The notes under the pieces are model-generated. The model was given only the letters and a program-made list of their open reading frames with translations. It made no database searches and was not told the DNA's origin. Shown one piece after another: positions 22,318 through 35,511 of a stretch of 64,000 nt of DNA. This DNA is from Erigeron canadensis (Eukaryota; Streptophyta; Magnoliopsida; Asterales; Asteraceae): the NCBI RefSeq assembly GCF_010389155.1, contig NC_057763.1, forward strand, positions 31,664,645 through 31,728,644. The letters are read 5' to 3'. Made by a program: the position numbers and the translations under genes. The first letter of the stretch is position 1. Every line of letters starts with the position of its first letter.

Positions 22318-24442
22318 TGTAACACCCCAAATATTTTAAGGTAAAAGAAATTGACCTCTTTTTATAGTTTTGGCATTAAATTAATTTCTTAGTATTTTAT
22401 TTTTGAATATGGGGTTAATTTAGTTGGAACTTTAGCGGATAGCGGGTATTTTAATACCAAAAAGTCATATGGGGCGTGGCAAGCCAGGAGGGTGCCAACC
22501 ACCTTTTCCTTTGACTCACACTTCCACTTTGGCTCTCTTTCATTCTACATGCAATCCTCTTTCATTTCTTTTTCAAAATCAAGCTAAATTCCTTCAAGTC
22601 AAGAATAAGAACAATCATATTAATCATCACCATCAAGTAATCTTTATTCAAGAATTCAAAGTTAGGGTTTGTGGGTTTAGTGGTGGTGGCCGAAAATTGG
22701 GAGAAAAAGGAGGAAGGAATTGTGAATCTAAAACCCCAAGTAATTGTCTTTCTTGTTGAGGTAAGGAAATTCCCCAATTTAGCTTTATCTTTCTTTTGAA
22801 TTTAGGGTTCATGAAGGAACCAAATTGGGGGTTTTGCTAGAAATTGAATTATGATTAAATTTTCCCAATTCCTTAGTTAACCTAGTTGTCATTGAGTTAT
22901 ATGATATGTTGTTTATGAAAATAATGAGTGCATGTGATAAATTTTAGTTCTTGAGAAAAGATGAGTTTTGACTAGTTATGGATTTATTGATGAAAATGGT
23001 AGGTTGAACTACCTAGTGTGTTTGTTAAAGAAAATGAAACTCAATGACAAATGGGTTGGGTTTTGGGTCTAGAAAGGCTAGTGATTGAGTAAGACTTGTT
23101 GAGCTAGTCATAGTTGTGAATGTAAGCTTATGCATTTTTACGATATGATCATAGGTTGAAGCTTGCTTGTGCTTGTTCGTTTAGCGTTATTGTCTTTGTT
23201 GCGGAGGAGGTGAGTATATTTGCATACCTTTATGTTTATGTTGGGTCAATTGACCACCATATTGAAGTATTTGTCCATGTGTGGATAGACCACCATGTTG
23301 AAGTTATTTGTCCATGTGTGGAAAGACCACCATGTTGAAGTTATTTGTCCATGTGTGGAAAGACCACCGTGTTGAAGTTATTTGTCCATGTGTGGAAAGA
23401 CCACCACGTTGAAGTTATTTGTCCATGTGTGGAAAGACCACCGTGTTGAAGTTATTTGTCCATGTGTGGAAAGACCACCATGTTGAAGTTGTTAGTCCAT
23501 GTGTGGTAATTGATTGGCTTATATGAATCCATATATGTGTTGTTAGTGTGCAAGATGAACATGTAAATGTGTCATGACGATGCCATAGGTTACATGTAAT
23601 AGTCCTTGTGCTTGCCCTCCTTCGTAATCGTAAATGTATGCAAGTATATTCACTAAGGCTTTGCTTATATTTTAGTTGTTTACCATTTTTATAGGTAATT
23701 CCGGAAGAAGGAACTAGGATTGTTGATTTGAAAGTGTTGATTTAGAGCTTGAAGTAAAGATTTGCAAGATTTGAAGGTATTTAGGTCATTCATGGATGAA
23801 TGACAAGCTTTTGGGTTTAGAGGCTTAGTTATCCCTTTCCTTTTGGCTCTTGGTACATTTTGGTTGATGGTCATATTTTGTTATATTATGTAAAAGATCA
23901 GGTGTAAAGCTTTTTAGAAAAGATGTAAAGTTGCACTTTGGCGAAAATTGCGTCAAAATGGGTAAGATGACCCGTTTACTTGTAGAAACTTGGTTTGCAT
24001 AAATGGATGGTATGGAGACTTTTGGAAATGTAGTGTTAGTTGATTTATGTCAAAACTAAGTTGCTAATCAGTTTTCGGAAGCTCGGTTTTGAGAAAAAGG
24101 GGTCGAAAGTTGTTCAATGTGTCAAAAGTACGAAACCTGAAGAGGATGGCCTTTGTGCAGAGGACGGCTCTTGTGGACGGCCTCTACAGGACACAAAAGT
24201 CGTGCTCCTCTGTAATTTTTACACTTTTTTTCCGAGGCTTCGTTTGATCTTTCCGGGACCTAAAACTCATACAATAGACTTATAATAACATTCTAAGAAG
24301 GTTCAATTTGTCATTTTTCAAATTTGAGAACTTTGATTTTTGGCGAAAATTGGCCGTATTTTTCTAAGTATAATTTAACTAATTTGGGTTTCTTTTCTTT
24401 TATGTTCATACTTTCGGGACTAAATTGAGTCGGGGCGTTTCA
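22318..24442. mobile_element. Solo-LTR-like insertion, 2.1 kb, TSD TAAAA
   Basis: Begins TGTAACACCCCAAAT and ends CGGGGCGTTTCA (TG...CA), with a perfect 5-bp duplication TAAAA on both sides (22313-22317 and 24443-24447). No second LTR, primer site or polyprotein is seen, so a solo LTR of a large retrotransposon is the simplest reading. It holds a 37-bp minisatellite (23262-23510). Short frames (22469-22759, 24040-24285) show no domain. Confidence 0.72.
23262..23510. repeat. 37-bp minisatellite, about seven copies
   Basis: Unit contains TTTGTCCATGTGTGGAAAG and ACCACCATGTTGAAG. Central copies are nearly identical and the edge copies are divergent. There are no unique spacers. It lies inside the 2.1-kb LTR-type insertion. 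Confidence 0.92.
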
Positions 24443-24958
24443 TAAAACCATTGAAAAAGTTGCAAATAGACTGTGCTTTATACTTACAACATTATTTTGC
24501 ATCTTTTAATGGAAAAATTATGGAGCAATGAAGATAAAAAAAATAAAACGATATAGTAAAATTAGACTAGGATGAAAGTAAAAATAAGTATACTGTATAA
24601 TAAATAGATGTTTATTAACATATTTTGTTTATCTTAATATCTAGTAGATATTTCCAAAATATGTGAACAAAAATATCTCATAATCTATTGCACATGTTAT
24701 TAAAAATGTAAATGTTAAATATCTCCGGTAACTTAGAGATATACGTGAAATCTTATACATATACATACTTTTTGGTCCGGTCCGCTTTTGACGGTTTGTT
24801 TTTTTCTCAAACTGTGACCGAACCAAAGATCCCGGTTTTTTATAACTTAAACCGCCGAACCAAATTTTAGCAACTCAATCCGACCAAACCAATCCATGTG
24901 CGCCGATTTGGTCTGGTTTTGACGGTTTTACGGTTTGATGAACACCCCTAGTTCAAAA

Positions 24959-25533
24959 TATTACATTCTGCCCACTCTCATTGTTGAAACTTCTTAGCAA
25001 AGGAAGCTACATAACAAATTTAATCGTTATTTTTTCATGTTTGCCTACGTTATATTAAGACCGAACAAGACAATGAAGCTTTCCAACCAACACAAATAGA
25101 AGACGCAAATAAACTATATATAATTCCAATCAAACCTGTTATTTGGTAACCATAAAACAGCTTCTTAGACATAGCTCTGTTAAAACACCAAAATCTAGAG
25201 CCATAACGCTATATAAACTTATACACGGCATTGTGAAAGTCGATAATTAAGTAGACGTTCTAACAAAAATGGATTTGATAACTTGCACTGCACCCCTTTC
25301 ATAAAAATCTTTGCTTGTTCCATTAAACTGCTATGTCAGTGTTAACTACACAAAACTACAACACATTTCTTGCACCTTTAGTCCTTTACAACACACACCT
25401 GCAACAGATATGGTCTTCATTAAATGTCAATTTTTTTTGTATACAAGGAACAAGTAACAAGGTGCATGATTACTTGAATTTATTATTGTTTACCTGCATA
25501 ATTATTTAACTGCGTATTTACTAGTTACTGCAA
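24959..25533. other. Intergenic region and 3' UTR side of copy B
   Basis: No gene is seen. It resumes the sequence interrupted by the hAT-like element. A motif GGTAACCATAAAACAGCTT at about 25145 also occurs at about 21765, so an older local duplication is likely. Confidence 0.45.
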
Positions 25534-28500
25534 CTAATTTGTGATGGATGGTTGCCGCTTCTTCTCCTCCATGTCTAACCTCTGAGCAAGTCCATTTAGA
25601 TGATTGCAAAATTCCATATATAGATCTTTTAGTGCTTTAGCTCTCATGTATTCTTCTGTCCCTAATCGAACAACCTTTAACTCGCTCCTTGTATATATGT
25701 TCTGCGATTGGGAGTAAAAGAGGGTCAATGAATAATGATCAATGAAGTATGATCAGAAAAGAGAACATAATATTTTGTAATTGGCATATATCTTAGATAA
25801 AGGAATCCAAATATTGATAGGGTTTTAATAACAACAGAGCAGTAAGGGCTTTGTTAAGAGCCAAGGACATGCATAACATTGCGCTTCAAACATATCCATC
25901 TCAAGGTAGCTAATGGTAAGTGCATAAAGTACAATAACTTATGCATGTCCTTAGCTCTAATCGACAGCCCCTATAGCTATGGTGTCATTATGAAAATAAT
26001 AGATGATCGAATTCAGATATAGATGTTAATGACATACTGTTACCACATACATTCTCATCCAAAAAACAAGCAGATGCAGAATGAACCTTGACCAAATCTA
26101 ACCTTAACCTTCTATACTGGTCAAATTATAACATAGCTCTAACAGGTCCTTCAATATTAAAAATGACCAAGGATCACCAGGCTCAACCTATAACCATAAC
26201 CGGGACTTCCAAGAATGGAAACTTTGGGACTGGATATGTAAAGTCTCCATAGATGAAAAGGCATGAAAATTTTTCAGGAATATGAGACAGATCCATCACG
26301 AAAGTACAACCTCTCTTTATATCTCTCTGGTAGGTAATGAAAATGTAAGGATGTTAACTCTCGAGAAAATGTATACTTGTAATTATGTAACAGACATGTA
26401 AACTTTACCTCAAACCTTGGCTGCAAGCTCCATGAGTTTAAGTTGAAACTTCTTGTCCTGAGCATGTCTTCAGCTATTACCCACGGCCTGCAGAAAGAGT
26501 ATAAATGACTGCCATCAACTGCTAATATATAAACCTAAAGAACCATAATATTTCTGTGTTTAATGTAAATACCGAAAAAATAAATGGTAAAATTCCTACC
26601 AAAGGTTGTGGTTCAAGTCCCTAAGGTCATGAGGGACTAATGCGGATATATAGGTGTGTGTAAGTTAGTGTTTGCCTTTCAAGAAAACTAAAACTCCCAA
26701 GTCTAATGAAAACAAATATGTTCATTGGGAAGATAACAATTTCAAGTTACAGAGATTAACTCATAAGTTATCTATAGTAAATAAAAAAAAAACATTTGCA
26801 AAACGATATACTATCATATAGTAATACTTTATGCTTACCTTCCAGATAAAGATACGATAAGATGATTTGGGTTGCTTATGAAATCACAAATCCTTTTAAG
26901 GTTAGATATGTTATCGGCTACGATTGCTCCTCTTGCATATGTTTCCATTGTCAAGCTTGGGAAAACGTATGCCTGTCCTGTTAATGAAGTCTGCTCGCGT
27001 ATGAAATGCACCATTAAGGTGGGGCATAGATCTTTCTCCAAATTCTCTAATATTATGTAATTATGAAAGCTACTTCCCTTGACACCTCCCATATCGTTGT
27101 CATGATCACTAAACTGGGGGCAGAACCTTTTCCTCCCTATCCGTTAGAAACAACTCAAGATAAGTGATAATATCATAGTCATTATTAGTTAATAAACAGA
27201 GGCTGCAGAACGTCGTTTTAACCTTCAAAATATCCAGCATGAGAACTGGGCCCCGCATTAGTGAAATCCTACAAAACAAAGAAACCAACAATACATTAAT
27301 AACAAGAATTACAAACGAAGGAAACACAAGACAAATCTGTTTTTTCTGAAAACCTTGCCTGTGACATATTAAAAGTTCCACTTGAACTTGATTTTTTGGA
27401 AAAAGATGAACTCTTGGGGATCAGACTAAACTGAGAAGAGGCCCCTCTTAGTTTATCCTTGACAAGTTTTATAAATTCGGCCACTGTGGGATCAACAGCA
27501 TAGGTCATAATTATGTAAATATCTTCAAGTTTAGTTGCGGATATATTGTTCTCTCCCGGACCATGCTGCCAGACCAGCAAATAATTGCATACACATTTCT
27601 CATGTGTATGTTCTTTGTAATATACCTATCCAGTAGAGGACAGAAAATTATGTACAACAGTACAAGAGTGGAAGTATAAGTGCTTTCCTAGATAACATAA
27701 TTCTATATACTGTAATTGGTTTGAAATAAAGAGTTTAACTAAAATTTCACTTATCACATGATTCTGCAAATGAACTATGCAAACAACACGTTTCATTTGT
27801 CCTATTTCATGCATAATATGGCATATAGTGATTAAATGTACATTCATATTCTGCCACACTATACTCGAAGATAAACTTAGTAACTTACCATCATTAATTG
27901 GAAAAATATGATCCGGTCCCAAGCCGTAAATAGTCTTATAATCATCCCCATTATATGAGAAATGGATAGAGGGAAGTGAGGCTAGTATTGTCGTTGGTTT
28001 GGACCGTTTGGTGCAACAAATGAAATATACTGTTTTATCTCTAACGAGCTGAGTAATATTAGACCTAGCTCATCTGAAAGGATTCCCTTGACCCTGGAAG
28101 CCTTTTTGGCAAAAACCATTGTCCTCCCCATAAGGTGTATAGCTGACAACTTCCCCTGTCCAATGGGCCACGCCAGAGGCACGGCTTGACCCAAGACCTC
28201 CTTATTCCTAAAAGTCCCACCGGTGGACCCATGTATTTGGCGGGTGTGGGTACCACATGAGCTAGCTCAATTGGTCATCCTAAGACTAATGGGAGCAAGG
28301 CTTTCCAAGGAAGCCCCTCATAGGGGCATCTCTTGACAAGTGGCAATCCACTTATCAAGGGGCTTCCTCCCATTTTCTCTTGGAGCAAGGCTTCTCAAAG
28401 GAGCCCTTTTTATGTGTATATATATATGAAATGAAGGGGTTAAAGTGAAAAAAAAAACATTAAAAAATCTTTGTTTCTGGCCGTTTTGATGTGGGGCTCA

Positions 28501-29717
28501 TTTGACAACGGATATTTTGGAGTATTGAATTGAGCGTCTCAAATGTCATGCCCCTAGGTTTTTTTTGTCCAATAGCGCCCTTTGGGCCAATGTACATAGC
28601 TTCCTTGGGCTTTCCATGGCGTCTTGTAGCAAAAAGTTGGAAAAGTAGCGTTGTCTAACGCCTTGTACCGTTTAGTCTAAAGTATTGAGATCCAATTTAA
28701 TTTTATAAAGTACTCTGTTTTTTTTTTTTTCAATTGCCTTACCAAAAAAAAAAAAAAATTCTTTTTATCCAGATATACACACTAGAGTATTCATTTCTAA
28801 CTAATCCAGGTAGGTGTGGAATTTACCAAGGGTCTTACAACAACACATGATCATCAGTTTACAAGTCATAAGACGTCAGTTATATATATCATATATCAAA
28901 CAATATATTACATTGTTATTGTACACACAAGACAATCACGCTTCATTTGGTTGTAAAAAATGTTTTATGGTTTTCCATTTTTAATTTTCTAGAAAATGTG
29001 AAGGGTTTTTATTTTCCAAAAAACAAATAAAAAATTTGAAAACGCATTCTAATTAAAAAACAAGAAAATATGTTAGTGATGTGAGAAAAGGAAGGGGGAA
29101 ATGGAGAATGAAAATGGAAAACAGAAAAGAAGGAAAAGATATTTTCAAGTTTTCTATTAAAAAGTGGAAAACATTATTTTCTATAAGAAGGGTTATTTTC
29201 CACGACCAAACGCACCATCAGCCTTTTTAAATTCTTAAAATTTGATACAGTGTACATTTTTTGAAAACCCTTTAACCCTAGGAACGTAAAATAACCTTAC
29301 AAATCTATATAGCAAAAAAAAAAAAAAACACACTAATGCTATCATTATCGATATATCGTTATATATACATATACATATATATATACATACAGCGTCAACA
29401 ATGGCGTCAAAGTAGCGACAAATTCCATCCTCTGTATATGCAGCACAAACCGTCATGCCTTCGATCACTTTAGTACACTCATTATCCTCCACCGGCACCG
29501 TCTCCGCACGGAATCTCCGTCGAAACTCGTCTACATCATCGGAACTCGAAAAATCGGAGACGGAAAAAACCTCGTCGTGTTGGATTTCGGGGAATTCTTT
29601 GAACTTAACACGAAGCAGCTGGTTATGGTGATCCAGAATGACGCCGGAAGTGTACCAGGCGTCATCTTGAGTTGATCGGTATTCTAGATTGAACGATATT
29701 TTGGGTATATCCGACAT
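25534..29717 (-). CDS. SAWADEE-domain protein, copy B (complete)
   Basis: Complete frame: complement(join(25534..25701, 26409..26487, 26839..27136, 27223..27268, 27359..27625, 29391..29717)), 394 aa. The ATG at 29717 aligns with the copy A start; an in-frame extension upstream was not used. Residues 1-109 hold LEYRSTQDDAWY, LLRVKFKEF and VPVEDNECTKVIEGM; residues 110-198 hold CVCNYLLVWQHGPGEN. Together these look like one SAWADEE fold, known to read histone H3 in RNA-directed DNA methylation. Residues of about 215-310 are a second conserved block (HNYIILENLEKDLCP, YVFPSLTMETYARGA) that I do not recognise but that is shared with copy A. The C-terminus is charged, with a possible coiled coil. 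The exon 2 donor is GC (CAG/GCAAG), as in copy A. Role inferred from family only. Confidence 0.82.
26595..26700 (+). mobile_element. Possible SINE fragment in copy B intron
   Basis: GTGGTTCAAGTCCC resembles a tRNA box B, and the 3' side is T/G-rich. No box A or target duplication could be fixed, so this is tentative. Confidence 0.3.
27960..28290 (-). mobile_element. Probable tRNA-derived SINE in intron 1 of copy B
   Basis: On the minus strand TAGCTCATGTGGT resembles box A, and GGGTCAAGCC about 60 nt further resembles box B. The segment is GC-richer than its surroundings and non-coding apart from chance frames. Ends and target duplication are not resolved. Confidence 0.4.
28940..29216. mobile_element. 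MITE, GCTTCATTTGGTTGT ends
   Basis: Left arm CTTCATTTGGTTGTAAAAAA and right arm (reverse complement) GGTGCGTTTGGTCGTGGAAAA form imperfect inverted termini. The interior contains paired GGAAAAC and GTTTTCC blocks. It is non-coding and sits in intron 1 of copy B. Confidence 0.5.
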
Positions 29718-29817
29718 TAATATGTGGATGTGGGTTGTGTGCTTAATTCTATTTTTGAGTGTGTGTTGCAAGACAGAGAATAAGATCATGCACAGTTGTA
29801 TTTTCACTGCTTAATTT

Positions 29818-31551
29818 GTAGTAGTATCGGAGACTTTTGTTTTGGGTTTTGGCAACCCTTTAGAGTTTGACTAGTCAACTCATCAAATACGTATTCATGT
29901 CTAAAATTGTTTTCTAACACTAGAAATTTAGACAGGGGAAGGAAATTAAATAAAAGGGGATTCCCTCAAGTTTAGGTAAGAGACTTATTGAAATCCACAT
30001 GTCAAAATCTTAATATTTTAAGTTATTTTTTAGGTATGTGAGTTAGGTTGATTAGTCATTTTTTTCATTTTTATTTTACCTATTAAGTTGCTTCAACTAG
30101 AGACGATTTTAATCCTTTAAATTTTTAACTACTAATACATCATATCTATGCTTAATTATAAAACAAACTAATCTCCTTACTTTTCAACTTTCTATTTTTA
30201 AAATACCTAAAATATCCTTAATTTTTAACATATTCTCAACTCACACACTAAAATCAATCCAAAATATCCCTAAAATATTTTTTCAAACTATCTATCTCCT
30301 TTATTCATTAATTTAAATATTTCTACTTAATATCACTATAATATATAATTAATAAAATTATTTATAAAAGATGCATCTCTTAACCATAAAATAACCATAC
30401 TACAATTTACATCAACTACTTTTAGATTAATATCCACATCGTTATCACCGCTGTCGCCACCACCTATTGCCGTTACCACCACCGTATTACGCGGGTACCC
30501 ATCTCATATAGAGTAAACGAAAGTGGGTAGATAAAATATTCTTAACTACATACTAGTTCGTTTTCATATGAAAATTTATTTTTATTTTTAGTTGTGAATA
30601 ATTATTTAGTGACAAATCTAAAATGGTTAGTTGAATTGTAATATTGGACGGAAAGAGTAATTAAGAAGCAATGATAAATTCTTTTACCACTATTTTGAAT
30701 TTCTTTTAAAGGAAAATCATCATCTACATGACTACATTGTGGTGACTATATCAATAATGTATATGTAAATTTACGTGTATATATTCTTTTTATATCTTAA
30801 AACATATAGATTTAAATCACTCATGCTATACGTTTTTCCATATATAATTGTTTATCATAAAGTAACAAAAAAAAAAAAAAAAAGAACAGCAAAATCTATG
30901 AGTTCAGGACTTCAGGTCTGAAAACAGAATCAAAGCATTGTAAAGTGCTGCTTTATATCACTTGAAAAAAGGTACTATATTACATGGTTCTTTTATGACC
31001 CGATAAGCCCAGGAAACAAGATAGTTGTCAGTCGAACATCCAAAAGAAGCTTACATCAAAAACACATAATAAAACACCCATTTCCACAGATTGAACGTCT
31101 TACAACACTAAGGCAACAACATGCCAATAACCAAAAACGTCAATAAACAGACATCTCTGCAAAAGCAGAAGTTGGCCATATGAAACCAAGCATAATTCCC
31201 AGGTCAAGGTACCCCCATGGACAGAAGCATCACTGATTATGACCACTGACCCATACCTACTTGTGAACTATTGGGATGAGGCAGATTGATGATCAAAAAA
31301 GTGAGTAACCTGCAGCGGATGCTCCACTCAGCCTTGGTGGTTGTCAAAACCAGGCTAAAACTTGAGTTGGTTTAGTTCGGTCCCTTAGTACCCTAGTTGC
31401 ACGCAGTTTAAGTTTCGTTGTTTTAGAACCAAAACTAACCAACACTCGCACTATAATGAGTTTGAGCAGCAGTACAAATAAAATTTGAGTCTAGTTGTTT
31501 TGTATAACATTTGTTGATCTAAAGTTGTTGAATCTAGTTTCAACAAAGTAC
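29818..31551. other. Intergenic, AT-rich; includes a degraded repeat
   Basis: No gene. The segment of about 30100-30510 ends in CACCGCTGTCGCCACC and ACGCGGGTACCC, an inverted match in kind to the CCCGCGCGATTTGGCGG repeat at 50649, so it is probably another copy of that family. The region of about 30890-31551 is the 3' side of the indole-glycerol-phosphate synthase gene. Confidence 0.45.
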
Positions 31552-34500
31552 CTAAGCTGATATATCTTTTCCAAAAAGTTCACTAATTCCTTTTCTCGGA
31601 TCTTTCTGCTTCACAATCGACTCACCGACCAATATCTGCATAGTAAATGCAACAAACGATGTTTGATAAGAAAAAATATACAGATCTATTATCTACTCAG
31701 ATTTCCGTTCAACATGAACATAATCTTTTCTACTCAGATAAATGGCACTAAAATTAGGTCAAGAGCCATTTACCGCTTTCACACCAGCTTCCTGTACATA
31801 TGTAATGTCAGTAGGAGTAAACAGCCCGGACTCCCCGACCACCTGACAAAATAAAACATGAAACAATAAATCAAAAACCATTCAAGCAGAAAACAATCCA
31901 TATTCTCAATGTGATTTCTGTATTCCACTTACTATTATGTCTTTCTGTCGAATCTTCTCTCCACGCTCACCTTCAAGCAACTTCTTTGTGTTACTAATAT
32001 CGACTTCAAATGTTGCTGCATGTATGGTAAGAAATTGTTCATATATAATGTCATAATGGTATGATGCAATCAGAAAATTACAGTAACAAATGCTAAAATT
32101 GAACCAGTAAGAGATGATGAAAAATATACCAAGGTTACGATTGTTGATGCCAATAAGTTCAATTCCATCAATTCCTAGCATGCGATCCATTTCATTCTCA
32201 TCATGGACCTACAACAAAAACAGAGATCCCCAAGTTTAAAGGTAATGGCCAAAAAGGTTACTATACATATATAATTAATAAATAGTTATCCAAATCATCA
32301 GCCTTTAATAAAAATTAAACTTTTCTACTAAATACAATACAAAAACTCAAACTAAACATTTAAGATGACTAGGAAGCAGGAAGTCATTAATAAATGTTAA
32401 AAGAAAGAAGCAACCCCCAAAAATAAAAAGTCAAGGGAACATGAAATGAAAATCTATTAAAGTCAAGTCTTCAAAAGTCAAGTCTTCAAAAGTCAAGTCT
32501 TCAATAAATAAAAAGTCAAGTCTTCAAAAGTACAATACAAAAACTCAAACTAAACGGTTGATAAACAAAAGTCAAGTCTTCAATAAATAAAAAGACAAGG
32601 GAACATGAAATGAAAATCTATTAAAGAGGTAGAAGAGCACTATAAACATTCATTCAACTTTATGTGTTAAAGACTGAAGGTTTAAAGAGGGTTGAACAGT
32701 CGGATCGTTGTGTCATTGTTTTTAAACAGAAAATCTTAAATTTCTGTTCTTGGAGTCGGCCCAAATCTATTTTCTTACCAGGCTAAGAATGTTGACTGCT
32801 CCATTATTATTATTGAAAAAAGAAACTTGAAACACAGTATAACCAAACATCACAAAGATTTGACATCAGAATTTCTTACAGTCTTACTCAGATCCAATGT
32901 TCTAAAATATCCGATGACCCGGAGAGTTGATGGCTTGAAAAGTCAGGATAAGCAACGGACTCATGGCCTCAAAAAAGAAAGATACATAATTTACAATAAT
33001 AAAGAGAAAATAAATAAGTATATATTCCCTAACTAAGATACAAAGGTTGGAGGTCAAGAAGGGTTTGAGCAATGAATTAAGCAGGTTTTTTGTTGAAACA
33101 AGCTATTTATTCGTACAGGTAGAATCGGCTAGGCTGATATAACTGATCAAAAAATTCTTTGGTGCCCATTAGTTTATGATACTTAATGTGATAATTGCAA
33201 TTACAAAAAAATATATATATTATTAGAACAATAATCTAAATCCATAAAACAAAGCAATATACAAGGTTGTATGCATTAAAAATAGACTTTTCCTTAGCTA
33301 AAAAATTTTATTTGACTCATCTGTAATAAAACACAACCCAAATGCACCCATTGATAAGTATAACGAAGTGTTAAAGTTGCCATCTATGAGGATCACTTGT
33401 ACACTTGACGAATATACAGATTGGGAAATTTACACAAATAACCACGATATTTCAAATTAAACATAAGCATACTTCACATATGAAACACAAAAAGTCATAA
33501 CTTTTTTTAATGATTCACAGAAGTTAAAGTGTTCAAATAAAGACCAATATAATGAGTTTTCTTTTAATGATTATATCTTTTAAGTCAAGGAAATTCACAT
33601 TGACTGACTGTATTCAGTTGAACCCTCAAATCTTGATTTAAATGGGTAATACATACTGGGTCCTTAGACCCAAACCAGATCTTTTACAGGGCAGAGGGTC
33701 AGGTCAAATGACTCAACCAGCCAAAGTCAGGTATAAACATTGCACAGATTCTCAAAGCCATAAACGCTCAAAACATATACTATAACTATTTACACTAGTC
33801 ACCTAAGCTTCAACAGTCCAACCTACCTCAACGAGGGCCGTCAGTCCAATCAATTTACATATCTTAAGCATATATCTGATGTCAAGATCTGGTAAAACAG
33901 CTGCAATTAACAGAACAGCATCAGCACCCTTTGTTCGCGCATAATACAACTGCCATGCATCCACAATGAACTCTTTGCACAAAAGAGGGCACTGCATTTA
34001 AAATTAACAGTCAAAACCTGCGGATATTTAATATTTGCACGAAAAGGGCAAGAGTAACTATACCTTGACTCCTGCACTCCTTATAGCCTCTAGATTCTCA
34101 AAGCTTCCCTTTAGTAATGAACAAAGAACATATCATAAACATAAAAAAACTAGGGATCAAATCAAGCACAATATGATCAATATCTACCTGAAAATATTTT
34201 GAATCGGTCAAAACACTTAGGCATGCTGCTCCACCTTTCTCATAAGCTTTTGCTATCTCAACCTGACGTTTGAACAATCTTGAATAATTAATTGAAGAGA
34301 ATACTCAAATAGTGTAAAGGAAACTGTCAACAGACCAGAGCTTAACAACTATGGGTTTATTAAAGACAGGACGAAAATCTTCCCACAAAACTTACAGGAT
34401 GAAAATCTTCCCTTAGAACACCTCTACTTGGTGAAGCCTTTTTCACTTCAGCAATTAAACCAGGCAAACCCGTTCGTAAATACGACCCCTTAAGAGCTCC

Positions 34501-35511
34501 TACAAAATCTCTGGAAGAAGGTGCATTGTCGAGAGCCTTCTTTAGCAAACATAGTGGATATTTCTCTTTCATCTACAAAGAACAGTCATTATTTTTCAAA
34601 CACATTTCAAAACTTCATTCATAATTACATTCCCTACAAATCATAACAATGAAAGACAGACCTGCGTAACCTCTACATCCTTGTTCCATACAATTTCCTC
34701 TAAGATATTCCTAGGAGTATTCCCTTCATTCTGCAACCGAAACTCAAACGGTCCAACATAATGCAAAGGAGGTCCTGTTGGCGGTCGCCTTCTAATCCGA
34801 ATCCCTTGTGTTGCAGCTAATTCATCCTTTAGAACCCCTATTTCCCAATCTTTACTTTTGAGTTCTTCAATTACTGAATCACTGGATGCAGTAGCAACTA
34901 AAGGCCCATCCTTTGTCCCATACTACAAAAATAACCAAAAATATATAAGCCTAGATTACCAGCTCAAATGTATATTAAATATCAATTAATCTATTTTTAT
35001 CTTCTTCTTCTTCTTTTCTTTTTTTCTGAAAAAGGGGCATATGAATTAAAAAAACTGCATTTATTTTGAGAAAATCAATAAAACCCAAAATCCCAGATAG
35101 AGAAAAAAATAAAACCCAGAAACAACATTTGTTATTCTCCCCTAAAAATACTTTCTTTACACATAATCTTGGTTTTTTCCCCTAAAAATATGATTTAATA
35201 AAGATACAAGCTTTAAAAAGAACAACAGAAAAAAGGTTACAACCCAATATCACAGATTGAAAAAGAGACAACCCTGAAAAATCTTGATTTAATAAATTTA
35301 TATACAACAAAAATGTAAAGTGATTACATTTTAATAGATGGTTAAAAGTGACAGAAATCACCTGCTGAGCTCTAATACAAGGAAGACAGGTTCTGTGACT
35401 GTCCATTTGAACTGATGCAAGCTTGAAAGATTTGAATCTAGATGAACCACCAGCAGCAGGGTTTATTGAGCCACTCTGAACCTTAAATGTCACATAGTTT
35501 AACCCCTCCAT
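31552..35511 (-). CDS. IGPS: Indole-3-glycerol-phosphate synthase, plastid
   Basis: Converts 1-(2-carboxyphenylamino)-1-deoxyribulose-5-phosphate to indole-3-glycerol phosphate, the step before tryptophan synthase. Exons: complement(join(31552..31635, 31774..31842, 31933..32015, 32130..32208, 33827..33991, 34064..34108, 34188..34262, 34396..34572, 34662..34922, 35362..35511)); every phase closes, giving 395 aa. The first ~70 residues are Ser/Lys/Arg-rich, fitting a plastid transit peptide. The barrel carries [12 protein letters not shown] (phosphate and catalytic Lys), [19 protein letters not shown] (catalytic Glu), GINNRNL (Asn) and VVGESGL (Ser), so the active site looks complete. The start is the ATG at 35511; the frame continues upstream only with a GTG. 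It is encoded as a free enzyme, as usual in plants. Confidence 0.96.
32433..32625. repeat. Intronic direct duplication with AGTCAAGTCTTCAAA repeats
   Basis: AGTCAAGTCTTCAA occurs about five times, and two longer pieces (ACAATACAAAAACTCAAAC and AACATGAAATGAAAATCTAT) are each present twice between about 32330 and 32625. It lies in the large intron between exons 6 and 7 of the synthase gene. Local slippage or unequal exchange is enough to explain it. Confidence 0.8.

Larger units (their letters stand above)
22079..24950. mobile_element. hAT-like non-autonomous element carrying a nested LTR-type insertion
   Basis: The left end TAGGGGTGTTCGTGG and right end GATGAACACCCCTA are inverted repeats typical of plant hAT MITEs. 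The 8-bp flanks ATTCAAAA (22071-22078) and GTTCAAAA (24951-24958) differ at one base. Subterminal regions on both sides contain repeated CCGGTTTGGT and AACCAAACCG-type motifs, as in other plant hAT elements. Without the nested 2.1-kb insertion it would be about 745 bp. There is no transposase. Confidence 0.8.

Noticed and set aside
22469..22759. 96-codon frame as a gene
   Set aside because: It lies inside the 2.1-kb LTR-type insertion and shows no motif.
23262..23510. Regular 37-bp repeats resembling a CRISPR array
   Set aside because: The repeats are head-to-tail with no unique spacers, in plant DNA and inside an LTR-type insertion. This is a minisatellite.
28255..28275. TAGCTCAATTGGT as a tRNA gene box A
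   Set aside because: No acceptor stem or T-arm at the right spacing. Better explained as part of a tRNA-derived SINE.
29718..29807. Longer N-terminus for SAWADEE copy B
   Set aside because: The ATG at 29717 lies where copy A also starts, and the added residues have no counterpart in copy A.
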